Positions 35,999 through 46,508 of a stretch of 64,000 nucleotides of DNA are shown in pieces. A program made the position numbers and the translations under genes. This stretch comes from Desulfobulbaceae bacterium. Lineage in GTDB: Bacteria; Desulfobacterota; Desulfobulbia; Desulfobulbales; SURF-16. The DNA lies in NCBI GenBank assembly GCA_024637145.1, contig JAGXFQ010000030.1, forward strand, positions 43,873 to 107,872, given 5' to 3'. Position 1 is the stretch's first letter; every line of letters begins with the position of its first letter. The notes beneath the pieces are model-generated. The model was not told the origin of the DNA, searched no databases, and saw only the letters and a program-made list of their open reading frames with translations.

Positions 35999-36997
35999 AT
36001 GACACCTGCTCATAAAAAAGAGGTGTTTCCCCCTTCTCCTGCCCGTACTGCCACTCCTATGAAATATCTCTTTGGCCCGGTCAATTCCCGGAGACTCGGT
36101 CTGTCCATGGGCATTGATCTCCTCACCACCAAGACCTGCAATTTTGATTGTATCTATTGCGAGGTGGGGGGCACAACCATTCACACCTGTGAACGTAAAG
36201 AGTATACACCCACAGCGGAAATTCTGGCGGAGATTGACGAACTGCTCAGTAATGAGGATCTGGCAAAACCCATTGATGTCTACACCATCACTGCCATGGG
36301 GGAGCCCACCCTGCACACGGGAATTGGCGAGATCATCCGCCATATCAAGGAGAAGACCGGCAAACCTGTTGCCGTCCTGACCAATGGCGGTCTGCTGCAC
36401 CGCCAGGATGTCCGCCGGGAACTGCAGGCCGCTGACATCGTCATCCCGTCGCTGGATTCCGCCCGGGCAGCAAGCTTCAGAAAGATTGACCGGCCGGCCC
36501 AATGTGTGGATTTAGAGGAGATCATTACCGGTCTTGCCCTTTTCTGCCGGGAATTTTCCGGCCAGGTATGGCTGGAAGTAATGCTGGTCAAAAACATCAA
36601 TGACCAGCCCCGCGACATAGAGGCCTTACAGCAGGCCATCAGGCGCATTAACCCGGATCGGGTCCAATTAAATACAGTGGTTCGGCCTCCTCTGGAGAGT
36701 TTTGCCGCACCCCTGAGTCAAGAGGATTTAACGCACCTTGCCGGACAGTTGCCGGGCAAGGTTGAGATTATTGCCAGTTTTGCCAAACGTGAACACGACT
36801 CCTGGCGCTCACCTGAAGCGGCTGAGATCCTGGAGATGCTGCAACGCAGACCCTGCACCGCTTCAGATATCAGCGAGGCCCTCAACTTCGAGCCCAGCCA
36901 AACCAAGAGGCTCATGGAAGAACTTGCGGACCAGGGTCAGGTGCTGAAGATGCTCCACCAAGGCAAAACCTATTACCAGCCGCCCCATCCGCACTAA
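35999..36997 (+). CDS. Radical SAM protein with C-terminal winged helix (COG0731-like)
   Basis: The radical SAM cluster motif CNFDCIYC (CxxxCxxC) lies near residue 46, in FGPVNSRRLG...TTKTCNFDCIYCEVGG, the pattern of COG0731 proteins related to wyosine-type enzymes. TAMGEPTLH follows as the GEP SAM motif. Residues about 270-330 resemble a winged helix (ASDISEALNFEPSQTKRLMEEL). Substrate unknown; bacterial members are not shown to modify tRNA-Phe. Most family members begin at MKYLFGPV, here an ATG at 36059. The track ATG at 35999 fits the promoter better, so the start is open. Confidence 0.82.
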   Translation: MTPAHKKEVFPPSPARTATPMKYLFGPVNSRRLGLSMGIDLLTTKTCNFDCIYCEVGGTTIHTCERKEYTPTAEILAEIDELLSNEDLAKPIDVYTITAMGEPTLHTGIGEIIRHIKEKTGKPVAVLTNGGLLHRQDVRRELQAADIVIPSLDSARAASFRKIDRPAQCVDLEEIITGLALFCREFSGQVWLEVMLVKNINDQPRDIEALQQAIRRINPDRVQLNTVVRPPLESFAAPLSQEDLTHLAGQLPGKVEIIASFAKREHDSWRSPEAAEILEMLQRRPCTASDISEALNFEPSQTKRLMEELADQGQVLKMLHQGKTYYQPPHPH

Positions 36998-37136
36998 ACG
37001 GTGGCGGCGTTATCAAACTGATGACGGCATCCCGGCTCTCGAGGCCGGCATGCCGCCGGACACATGCAAAAATATCCCAGGCCCTGCTGATTGCCTTCAG
37101 CACGTGGTGCCAGATTTTTTTGCCAAAGGAATATTC

Positions 37137-39242
37137 ATGACCGAAGAAAAAACTAAACCGGAAAACAAAGAAAAAATCAGCTCCGAAGCCGCCAACAGCA
37201 CCGCGCCAGCCCCGGAAACAGAAAAACCAAAAACAAAGCGGGCTCCGCGTAAACGCGCGCCCCGCAAGACCACCGCGGCCAAAAAAAGTGCCGAACCCCA
37301 GCTGAGCCCGGAAACGGAAACCAAGGGCGCTGAGAGCAAGACGGAGACCACCACCGCTCCTGAGCCAACTCAGGAGGCGCTGAGCCAGGAAACGGAAAAA
37401 CCGCGGCCCAAACGGCGACCCCGGAAACGGGCCCCCCGCAAAACTACCGCGGCCCAATCAGCTGACCAGGAGCAGGAGGCCAAGGTTGAAGAGAGCAGCC
37501 CTGAGCCTGTGGTTGCCGCCCCAGAGACTGACCAGGAATCCCCCAGCCTGGAAGCAGAAAAACCACGGCCCAAACGGCGACCCCGGAAACGGACCCCCCG
37601 CAAAACAGAACCTGCCCAATCAGCTGACCAGGGCCCGGAGCAGGAGGCCCAGGCCGAAGAAAGCAGTCCCAGGGCTGCTGTACCGAGAAAGGCCCCGGCC
37701 AGAAAACCAGCCGCCAAGAGCAGCCCCAAAACCGAGAGCGACAAAAAGATCTCCTACAAATTGCTGATCAATGCGGACGAGCCGGAAGAATGCCGCATCG
37801 CCCTGCTGGAAAACGGCAAGGTGGAATCCTTTAATGTGGAGACCGTGGTCCAGGCCCAGTCCAAGGGCAATATTTACAAAGGTATTATCTCGGCCATTGA
37901 ACCCAATCTCCAGGCCGCCTTTGTGGATATGGGCACCGGCAAAAACGGTTTCCTCGCCTTTGGCGATATCCATCCCGAGTATTATTGCAAGGAGGTGGGC
38001 CGCAACAGCCACTGGAAATCTCTGAATATCCAAGATGTCATCATGAAAGGCCAGGAGGTTCTGGTGGAGGTGGTCAAGGATACCACCGGCAACAAAGGCG
38101 CCAGCATCACCACCTACCTCTCCATGCCCGGCCGCTATATCGTGCTCATGCCGGGCAGCGATTCCCACGGCATCTCCCGCCAGATCAACGATGAGGAACG
38201 GCGCACCAAGCTCCGCGAAATCATCGAGTCTGCCAAGCTCCCTGAAGAGATCGGTTATATCATCCGCACCGCCAGTGAAGATGTCACCAAAACCGCGCTC
38301 ATGCAGGATATCACCTACCAGCTCAACCTCTGGAATGATATCAAGGAAAAAGGCCAGACCATGAAAGCGCCGGCCTTGATTTATAAGGAACAGGATGTGG
38401 TATCGCGCTTTCTGCGCGACCACTTCACCACGGACATCGAGGAGATCCTGGTTGACAATGAAGAGGTGTTTGCCAAGGTCAACGACTTCATGCAGCTCCT
38501 GCCGGCCCGCCAACGCAAAACCAAGGTCCAGCTCCACAAGGGTTCCAAGCCCATTTTCAACCAGTACCAGGTGGAGGAGCAGATTGAGCAGATGTATCTG
38601 CCCACCGTTCCCCTGCCCTCGGGCGGTTCCATTGTCATCAACCCCACCGAGGCCCTGGTGGCCATTGACGTCAACTCCGGCCGCACCTCCAAGGACAAAA
38701 ATTTTGAGAAGACCATCTTTCTGGTCAACATGGAGGCTGCGGATGAACTGGCCCGCCAGCTCCGCCTCCGCGACCTGGGCGGCCTTATTGTCGTTGACTT
38801 CATCGACATGCGGGACAAGAAGAATATCCGCGATGTGGAAAAACAGATGACCCTGGCCATGAAAAAGGACAAGGCCAAGGTGGACACCAGCCGCATCTCG
38901 AAATTCGGCCTCATGCAGATCTCCCGCCAGCGCCTGGGACCCCCCATCCAGAAGGGCAATTACATCATCTGTGACCATTGCCAGGGGCACGGCATGGTCA
39001 AATCCGTGGAGACCACGGCCCTGGCCCTGATGCGCCGGATTCAGACCTCGGCGGTCAAACGCCATATCACGGCCATCCATTGTGATCTGCCCCTGAAAGT
39101 GGCCCAGTATCTCCTCAACCAGAAACGCTCTGAACTGGTGGAACTTGAGCAGCGCTACAAGGTGGAGATCCGCATCACCGCCAACCCGGAATTCACCCCG
39201 GCCCAGGCGGAGCTGAAGTTTCTCAAACACAACAACGCCTAA
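37137..39242 (+). CDS. Ribonuclease E/G with repetitive N-terminal tail
   Basis: Endoribonuclease of RNA decay and rRNA processing. From ATG 37137 (AAAGGA upstream) it has 701 residues. The first ~200 are low-complexity, alternating acidic and basic, with three copies of an EKPxPKRxPRKRxPRKT element. The catalytic core starts near KLLINADEPEECRIALL. It has an S1 domain (KGIISAIEPNLQAAFVDMG), metal aspartates in AIDVNSGR (~510) and VVDFIDMR (~552), and the zinc-link CDHC (~612). E. coli RNase E has its disordered scaffold at the C-terminus; here it is N-terminal. I cannot decide between rne and rng. The track start at 37050 precedes the Shine-Dalgarno sequence. Confidence 0.93.
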   Translation: MTEEKTKPENKEKISSEAANSTAPAPETEKPKTKRAPRKRAPRKTTAAKKSAEPQLSPETETKGAESKTETTTAPEPTQEALSQETEKPRPKRRPRKRAPRKTTAAQSADQEQEAKVEESSPEPVVAAPETDQESPSLEAEKPRPKRRPRKRTPRKTEPAQSADQGPEQEAQAEESSPRAAVPRKAPARKPAAKSSPKTESDKKISYKLLINADEPEECRIALLENGKVESFNVETVVQAQSKGNIYKGIISAIEPNLQAAFVDMGTGKNGFLAFGDIHPEYYCKEVGRNSHWKSLNIQDVIMKGQEVLVEVVKDTTGNKGASITTYLSMPGRYIVLMPGSDSHGISRQINDEERRTKLREIIESAKLPEEIGYIIRTASEDVTKTALMQDITYQLNLWNDIKEKGQTMKAPALIYKEQDVVSRFLRDHFTTDIEEILVDNEEVFAKVNDFMQLLPARQRKTKVQLHKGSKPIFNQYQVEEQIEQMYLPTVPLPSGGSIVINPTEALVAIDVNSGRTSKDKNFEKTIFLVNMEAADELARQLRLRDLGGLIVVDFIDMRDKKNIRDVEKQMTLAMKKDKAKVDTSRISKFGLMQISRQRLGPPIQKGNYIICDHCQGHGMVKSVETTALALMRRIQTSAVKRHITAIHCDLPLKVAQYLLNQKRSELVELEQRYKVEIRITANPEFTPAQAELKFLKHNNA
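37221..37650 (+). repeat. Direct repeats coding the RNase E/G tail
   Basis: Three copies of a GAAAAACC...CGCAAR element begin at 37221, 37395 and 37557 (spacings 174 and 162 bp). The last two are nearly identical over about 55 bp, including GGCGACCCCGGAAACGG, and again at CAATCAGCTGACCAGG. In-frame spacing keeps the basic PKRRPRKR motif repeated in the protein. Confidence 0.85.
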
Positions 39243-39253
39243 GCTTTCAGCCG

Positions 39254-39308
39254 GCACCATAAAAAAAAGGGCGATTGAAGAAATTCAATCGCCCTTTTTT
39301 TATGGTGC
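39254..39308. terminator. Long bidirectional terminator between RNase E/G and mltG genes
   Basis: GGGCGATTGAA-GAAA-TTCAATCGCCC extends outward through A and T tracts and GGCACCAT/ATGGTGCC to a stem of about 26 bp with one extra A. T runs on both strands make it active for both convergent genes. Confidence 0.92.
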
Positions 39309-39344
39309 CCTGCCCCTTTGGAATAACAGAAATCGCCAGGGGAG

Positions 39345-40406
39345 TCAGCGGCCTTGCTTCTGGAACCGGGAGACGGCCCGGTTATGCTCTTTGAGATCTT
39401 TTGAAAAATAATGGGTGCCGTCACCGCGGCCCACAAAATAGAGCCAGTCACCGTCCGCCGGCTGCAGAACAGCCCGGAGGGCAGCCCTGCCTGGATTGGC
39501 GATGGGGCCGGCAGGCAGCCCGCTGACAACATAGGTATTATAAGCGGAAGGAGTGCGCAGATCCTGGCGGGTGAGATCGCCATTAAAGTCGGTTATGCCA
39601 TAGATCACGGTGGGATCGGCCTGCAGACGCATCTTGCGGGCCAGGCGGTTAAGAAAGACCCGGGAGATCTGGGGCCGTTCAAAGGCAACCCCGGTCTCTT
39701 TTTCAATAATGGAGGCCAGGATAACGACCTCATGGAGGCCCATGGCGCCCCCCCCATTGCCCGCATGGTCCGCGCTGGGCAAACCCAGCGGCTCAAGGGA
39801 TTTAGCCACCTCAAAAAAGCGGGCCACCATCATAGCGAGCACATCCCGACTGTTTTGGTCCCGGGAAAGATAATAGGTGTCAGGGAAAAGATACCCCTCA
39901 AGAGTAGGGGCATCTACACCCAAAGAGGCGATAAACTCCTGGTCATGACAGAGGGCCCAAAGTTCCTCCTGGCTCCCCCAGCCCCGTTGACTCAACTCCC
40001 TGGTCACCTGGGAGATGGTGAGTCCCTCCTGAAAGGTGAGGGGGTGCAGCAGGGTGGTGCCGGTGCTGAGACTTTCCAGGACCTCAGAGGGGGTGGTTGG
40101 CCGCCTGAAAATATATTCACCGGCCTTGAGCTTCTTGGAAACCCCGCGCCAACTGGCCAGCAAACCAAAACGGCGATCCTTCTCCAGCACCCCCCCCTCC
40201 ACCAGGGCGTTATAGACCCCCTGAAACCCCTGGCCCTGGGGAATAACAACCCGCACTTCATCGCCCCCTGCCGGGCCGGGCCCGGCCAAGAGGGCATAGG
40301 AGTAAAACCAGTAGAAGGGACCCAAGACCAGCATGGCCGGGATGATGAACCAAGCCATGATTATCGCCCCTTTGCGCAGGGCGGTTGCCAATGCATTGCA
40401 GGCCAT
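39345..40406 (-). CDS. mltG: Endolytic murein transglycosylase MltG (YceG-like)
   Basis: Inner-membrane enzyme that cuts nascent glycan strands. One N-terminal membrane segment (about 17-40), then a LysM-like region (VVIPQGQGFQGVYNALVE), then the YceG catalytic domain with the active glutamate in LASIIEKETG and later DLTRQDLRTPSAYNTY and GPIANPGRAAL. 353 aa. ATG 40406 lies 8 bp after the lon stop, with AAGGAA close before it; ATG 40358, with AAAGGGG upstream, is an alternative. It is cotranscribed with lon. Confidence 0.93.
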   Translation of the reverse strand: MACNALATALRKGAIIMAWFIIPAMLVLGPFYWFYSYALLAGPGPAGGDEVRVVIPQGQGFQGVYNALVEGGVLEKDRRFGLLASWRGVSKKLKAGEYIFRRPTTPSEVLESLSTGTTLLHPLTFQEGLTISQVTRELSQRGWGSQEELWALCHDQEFIASLGVDAPTLEGYLFPDTYYLSRDQNSRDVLAMMVARFFEVAKSLEPLGLPSADHAGNGGGAMGLHEVVILASIIEKETGVAFERPQISRVFLNRLARKMRLQADPTVIYGITDFNGDLTRQDLRTPSAYNTYVVSGLPAGPIANPGRAALRAVLQPADGDWLYFVGRGDGTHYFSKDLKEHNRAVSRFQKQGR

Positions 40407-40413
40407 GGGTTCC

Positions 40414-42786
<2,373 letters not shown>

Positions 42787-42916
42787 AAAAACCTCCAAAT
42801 AAAATGAATGCCTTCGCCAAGAAGGCAGAGAGTGCAACAAGGTAATCCCCTGCCAGGACAATGGATCCGTGGCCAGGGGTATCGCGCCCCGAACGGGCGG
42901 GAGTCAAAGTCGTATA

Positions 42917-42945
42917 AACGTAAACATTGGAGCAGACGAAGTCAA
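42917..42945 (-). promoter_or_regulatory. Possible lon promoter; leader region 42787-43119
   Basis: Minus strand TTGACT, 17-bp spacer, TACGTT; no sigma32-type pair is apparent. The leader then holds CCCCTG(G)CCA / TGGCCAGGGG pairing (about 42847-42880) with a 14-nt loop. The rest of the 333-bp gap has no gene. On the plus strand, TTGAAC-17-CATGAT (43026-43054) overlaps the short palindrome ACCAT-GAT-ATGGT and may be the promoter for the next gene. Confidence 0.4.
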
Positions 42946-43119
42946 GGGAGACGAGCACGGATCAGCAAGAGGCGGCGCTTTCCTGCTAACAAGGTGTTTT
43001 TTCCGGCAAAACAGCCACAAATTTCTTGAACAAAGATGGATTTTACACCATGATATGGTTGTATTTTTTGCAGTTATGCCGCTACCTTCCCCAAAACTCC
43101 CAACCCACTATTTCTCCCC

Positions 43120-43923
43120 ATGCTCACCTCTGCCTCTTTTTTTGACCTTAGCGACACCACCTTTGCCGGGCTCTTCATGGACACCGAGCAGGTCTGGGAG
43201 GGGCTCAACCGCCTCAAATCATACATGATCACCGTAAGCTACCCTGATTTCAGCCACATCTTCCCCAAAAACGGCGAACCTTTAGCCAAGACCCTTGTCT
43301 TACATGAGGCAGATGTCTACAGCGGCGCTGAGGTGGATATCCACTTTGGCGATGCCCCCAAGGGCTTACTCAAGGTGAGCCGCCACGGCAGGCCCCTGGA
43401 AGGCGCTACCGTGATCATGGCCGGGGTCTCTTTGCTGGGCAACCAGATTCAGATAGGCAAGGGGGTACTCATGGAGCCGGGCGCCATGATCTCATCGCCG
43501 ACCATTATTGATGATCAGACCGTGATCCGGCAGGGTGCCTATATCCGGGGATACTGTCTGTTTGGTAAGCGCTGCGTGGTGGGGCATGTGACGGAGGTAA
43601 AACATTCCATCTTTTTGAATGATGCCAAGGCCGGCCATTTCGCCTACCTGGGCGACTCCATTCTGGGCAACCATGCCAACCTGGGGGCAGGCACCAAGCT
43701 CGCCAACCTCCGCTTCACCAGCGGCACAGTCCAGATAAAGACCCCGGATGGCTTCCTCGATTCAGGTCTGCGTAAATTGGGCGCCATCCTGGGGGACCAT
43801 GTGCAAACCGGCTGCAACTCGGTGACCAATCCCGGCACCCTGCTGGGCCCCCGCTCCCTGGTCCTGCCGAACACCACCGTGCCGTCAGGGCTGCATAAGG
43901 CGGGTTCCATCATACGGCGCTGA
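43120..43923 (+). CDS. Left-handed beta-helix (hexapeptide-repeat) protein, GlmU C-terminal-like
   Basis: 267 residues. The first ~60 are not repeat-like; from about 65 on there are hexapeptide turns (GVSLLGNQIQIGKGVLMEPGAMI, TVIRQGAYIRGYCLFGKRCVVGHVTEVK) like those of the acyltransferase half of GlmU and sugar-phosphate nucleotidyltransferase-like proteins. The run HFAYLGDSILGNHANLGAGT is very close to GlmU's acetyl-CoA region. There is no pyrophosphorylase domain. A sugar-nucleotide or sugar-phosphate acetyltransferase role is likely; substrate unknown. No clear Shine-Dalgarno sequence before the ATG. Confidence 0.8.
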   Translation: MLTSASFFDLSDTTFAGLFMDTEQVWEGLNRLKSYMITVSYPDFSHIFPKNGEPLAKTLVLHEADVYSGAEVDIHFGDAPKGLLKVSRHGRPLEGATVIMAGVSLLGNQIQIGKGVLMEPGAMISSPTIIDDQTVIRQGAYIRGYCLFGKRCVVGHVTEVKHSIFLNDAKAGHFAYLGDSILGNHANLGAGTKLANLRFTSGTVQIKTPDGFLDSGLRKLGAILGDHVQTGCNSVTNPGTLLGPRSLVLPNTTVPSGLHKAGSIIRR

Positions 43924-44046
43924 TTTTTCATACCCTTGTCGATTACAGCAGATCAGCCAAGGTGAGAACGTTTTCCCCTTATGCTTATGATTAGATGCTC
44001 TCGTCACGAGAACTTGTTATCCCTATACCTTACAGGAGCAACGTGC

Positions 44047-44904
44047 ATGCAGAAAAAAATGATCCTTCCCCTTCTCTGTGGCCTCTTATTTTTATCCGCA
44101 CAGTTGAGCATGGCCGCAGACAGTGCCAAGGTGCTGGTTACTGCCGGGGCAGAAACCCTGACCCAGGCCGAATTTGAGCGGATGCTGGTGGGTATGCCCC
44201 CGGAACTCAAAGCCATGATGGAGGGCCAACCCGAACTGCAGCAGAGCATGCTCCGGCGCTGGGCTGATTTCTCCATCCTGGCCCAGGAGGCCAAGGCCCA
44301 GGGAATCGACCAGGACGCCGACGTTCAAGGCAAACTCAAGGATATGACCAGCCGCATTCTGGTTGAGGAGTTCATTATCCGCAATACCGGCAAGACAGAG
44401 GTAACGGAGAAGGCCATCCAGGCCTATTACGACACGCACAAGAGTGAATATGCCCATGAGGAGATGGTCAAGGCCCAACATATTCTGATCAAGGTTGCCG
44501 ATGCCGCGGACCAAAAGCAGGTGGCTGCTGCCAAGGGAAAAATCATGGCTATCAAAGCCGGCCTTGAGCGGGGAGACTCCTTTGCGGATCAGGCCCAGAA
44601 GCTCTCAGATGACCCGGGCTCCAAGATGAATGGCGGCGATCTCGGCTTTTTCGCCCGGGGTAGCATGGTCCCGGAATTTGAGACGGCCGCCTTCAGCACC
44701 AAGAAAGGCGAAATCAGCGCCCCCGTCCAGACCCAGTTCGGCTGGCACCTGATCAAGGTCACCGACACCAAGGCCGCGGGCCACACCCCCCTGGCTGAGG
44801 TCCGTGACGAAATCAAGACCAAAGTGCAGGAAGAAAACCACCAGGCAGAGGTGGAAAACCTCCTGGCCGACCTGAAAAAGAAGTTCCCGGTGACCATCCA
44901 CTAA
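44047..44904 (+). CDS. Periplasmic peptidyl-prolyl isomerase (PpiC/parvulin type)
   Basis: Assists folding of exported proteins. From ATG 44047 (AGGAG eight bases upstream) a signal peptide ends near SMAADS. Then comes a SurA-like N-terminal helical region, and a parvulin domain at about 140-245 (KAQHILIKV, GGDLGFFARGSMVPEFETAAF, QTQFGWHLIKV). 285 aa. The short charged C-terminal helix is usual for this class. The track start at 43981 lies before the ribosome-binding site. A bidirectional terminator follows. Confidence 0.92.
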   Translation: MQKKMILPLLCGLLFLSAQLSMAADSAKVLVTAGAETLTQAEFERMLVGMPPELKAMMEGQPELQQSMLRRWADFSILAQEAKAQGIDQDADVQGKLKDMTSRILVEEFIIRNTGKTEVTEKAIQAYYDTHKSEYAHEEMVKAQHILIKVADAADQKQVAAAKGKIMAIKAGLERGDSFADQAQKLSDDPGSKMNGGDLGFFARGSMVPEFETAAFSTKKGEISAPVQTQFGWHLIKVTDTKAAGHTPLAEVRDEIKTKVQEENHQAEVENLLADLKKKFPVTIH

Positions 44905-44950
44905 CCAGCTCCCAGGGGGCGAAAATAGCCACCTTCTTCTTAACGAGATC

Positions 44951-44997
44951 AAAAAAAAACCGCAGACCTTTTTTTCTGAAAGATCTGCGGTTTTTTT
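44951..44997. terminator. Bidirectional terminator after PPIase gene
   Basis: AAACCGCAGA pairs with TCTGCGGTTT, flanked by A9 and T7 runs, between the PPIase gene and the convergent small membrane protein gene. Confidence 0.88.
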
Positions 44998-45023
44998 ATA
45001 CCTGCTTGACCACCCTTTTATGA

Positions 45024-45323
45024 TCAGCCCGCAGCCGGTGCTAAATAATTATACACCCCGACAAAGATTTCGATTATGATGGCGAACCATAAATAAAAGC
45101 GTAAAATCCGGTTCCAGGCCAGTTTCTCACCGACAATTTTCTGCATGACCGTCACCATGACAATGGTCAAGGCCACGGCAAAAGGCGCCAGGGTCAGAAA
45201 GCTCTTGGCCGTGTGATAGAGGGTCAGGCCCAAATCGCCTGGGATATAACGGACCGCGCAGAGAAGATAAAAAAGCACCAGTCCGGTCAAGGATATTTTC
45301 TCTTTGATTGGCATTTCTGTCAT
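45024..45323 (-). CDS. Small integral membrane protein (unknown)
   Basis: 99 residues with about three hydrophobic segments (LTGLVLFYLLCAV, FLTLAPFAVALTIVMVTVMQ, FYLWFAIIIEIFVGVYNYL). No motif tells a function. AAGGA lies somewhat far (about 12 nt) upstream of the first ATG. It is convergent with the PPIase gene and divergent from the next operon, with no partner gene. Confidence 0.6.
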   Translation of the reverse strand: MTEMPIKEKISLTGLVLFYLLCAVRYIPGDLGLTLYHTAKSFLTLAPFAVALTIVMVTVMQKIVGEKLAWNRILRFYLWFAIIIEIFVGVYNYLAPAAG

Positions 45324-45416
45324 AACTTATTGTATTCCTTAGAGGACATTGGCGGCGGGCACTCCCTTGACTTACGTCCTTTACCATTTTTGTCTCCCTT
45401 TCTGTAGAAAAATATC

Positions 45417-46508
45417 ATGACCTCTCTTACTGCCTACCATTTTCCAGAAACCAATATCAGCCCCCAGGATGTCGGCTGTCAGCTTCTTTTCTTCTCCCAG
45501 ATCTTCTCTCTTGCCCCCCTTGAAGATGACCAGGGGGGGCAAGATGAACGCTGCCCGACCTATGCCCCCGCCCCCTTAGGCGATGACCTCCAGCGCTTCC
45601 GGCAGTTGCTGGCTGAACTCAAGGGCAATGGGGGCGCCTTCTACCAGGGTCATCTCTCCAGGCTGGCCCTGGAGCATCTGGAGCAGCGCGCCCCGGAAAC
45701 GGTCCGCGATATCATCAGCGGCCTGCAACGGCCGGGGAGCCCGCCGGCTGCTGACCCGAGCATTGCCAAAACCAGGGAAGAACTGTGGCAGGCCAGACTC
45801 CTGCTCAAGCTGGCGGAAATGCAGAACAAAGAGGAAAAAGAGCTTGCCGAAGGGCTGACCCGGCTGGAGGAGCGGCAGGGCGAGCTGCTCCAGGAACTCA
45901 AAGGCGAGGAGTTTGCGGATCTGCTGCAGACCTCAAATAACACCCCCCGCCCCCCCGCTGCTCTGCACCAGGAGCCTCTGGTCAAGGCGTGGGGCCGTCT
46001 GCTTCTGGCCGGTGAGCGCCGGCCCTGGTTTTTAAACTGCTTTTGCCCTGAGGCAGCGGAACCTTTTTTTGCGACCAATGAAAAGCTGAGCGGCCAGCGG
46101 CCGGTGCGCCTGCTGCGCCTGGCCCTGCCTCACTGCAGCCACGACCCGGAAAACTATGAGGAGAAGCGGCAGCTGTGGCTGGCCGGCCAGAATGACTGCC
46201 GCCAAAAAATCAGCGCCAGCCTCCACGATATTGCCGCCCAGGGCCTGGGCCCAAACAGTCTGGCCGACCTCACCCGGCTGGCCGCCCTCTGGACCACTTC
46301 CGCGACCCAGGAGATCTGGACGCCGCCGCCTGCGACCGGCTGCCGGCAAAAAAGCGGCGCCCCCCACCTGGAAATCTACCTTCTCAACCACCCCATCGCT
46401 GAGCTGGTGGCCAGCCTCTGCGCCCGGCAATACACCCCTGATCACAGCGAACCATGGCGCCACGGCCTGCTGGCCGTGCTCTCCAGCCGATCCGCCACAT
46501 GCAAGTGA
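45417..46508 (+). CDS. Uncharacterised protein, first gene of the dinG operon
   Basis: 363 residues I do not recognise. The middle (about 115-165) is a charged helical region likely to be a coiled coil (TREELWQARLLLKLAEMQNKE). The rest is helical and rich in L, E, P and W, with several cysteines (NCFCPEAA, HCSHD, GCRQ). There is no signal peptide or membrane segment. The 3' end overlaps dinG by up to 10 bp, so the two are coupled in translation; a role beside the DinG helicase is possible but unproven. Confidence 0.55.
   Translation: MTSLTAYHFPETNISPQDVGCQLLFFSQIFSLAPLEDDQGGQDERCPTYAPAPLGDDLQRFRQLLAELKGNGGAFYQGHLSRLALEHLEQRAPETVRDIISGLQRPGSPPAADPSIAKTREELWQARLLLKLAEMQNKEEKELAEGLTRLEERQGELLQELKGEEFADLLQTSNNTPRPPAALHQEPLVKAWGRLLLAGERRPWFLNCFCPEAAEPFFATNEKLSGQRPVRLLRLALPHCSHDPENYEEKRQLWLAGQNDCRQKISASLHDIAAQGLGPNSLADLTRLAALWTTSATQEIWTPPPATGCRQKSGAPHLEIYLLNHPIAELVASLCARQYTPDHSEPWRHGLLAVLSSRSATCK

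Noticed and set aside
37620-39260. 546-aa minus-strand ORF opposite RNase E/G
   Set aside because: Shadow frame over the catalytic core of RNase E/G.
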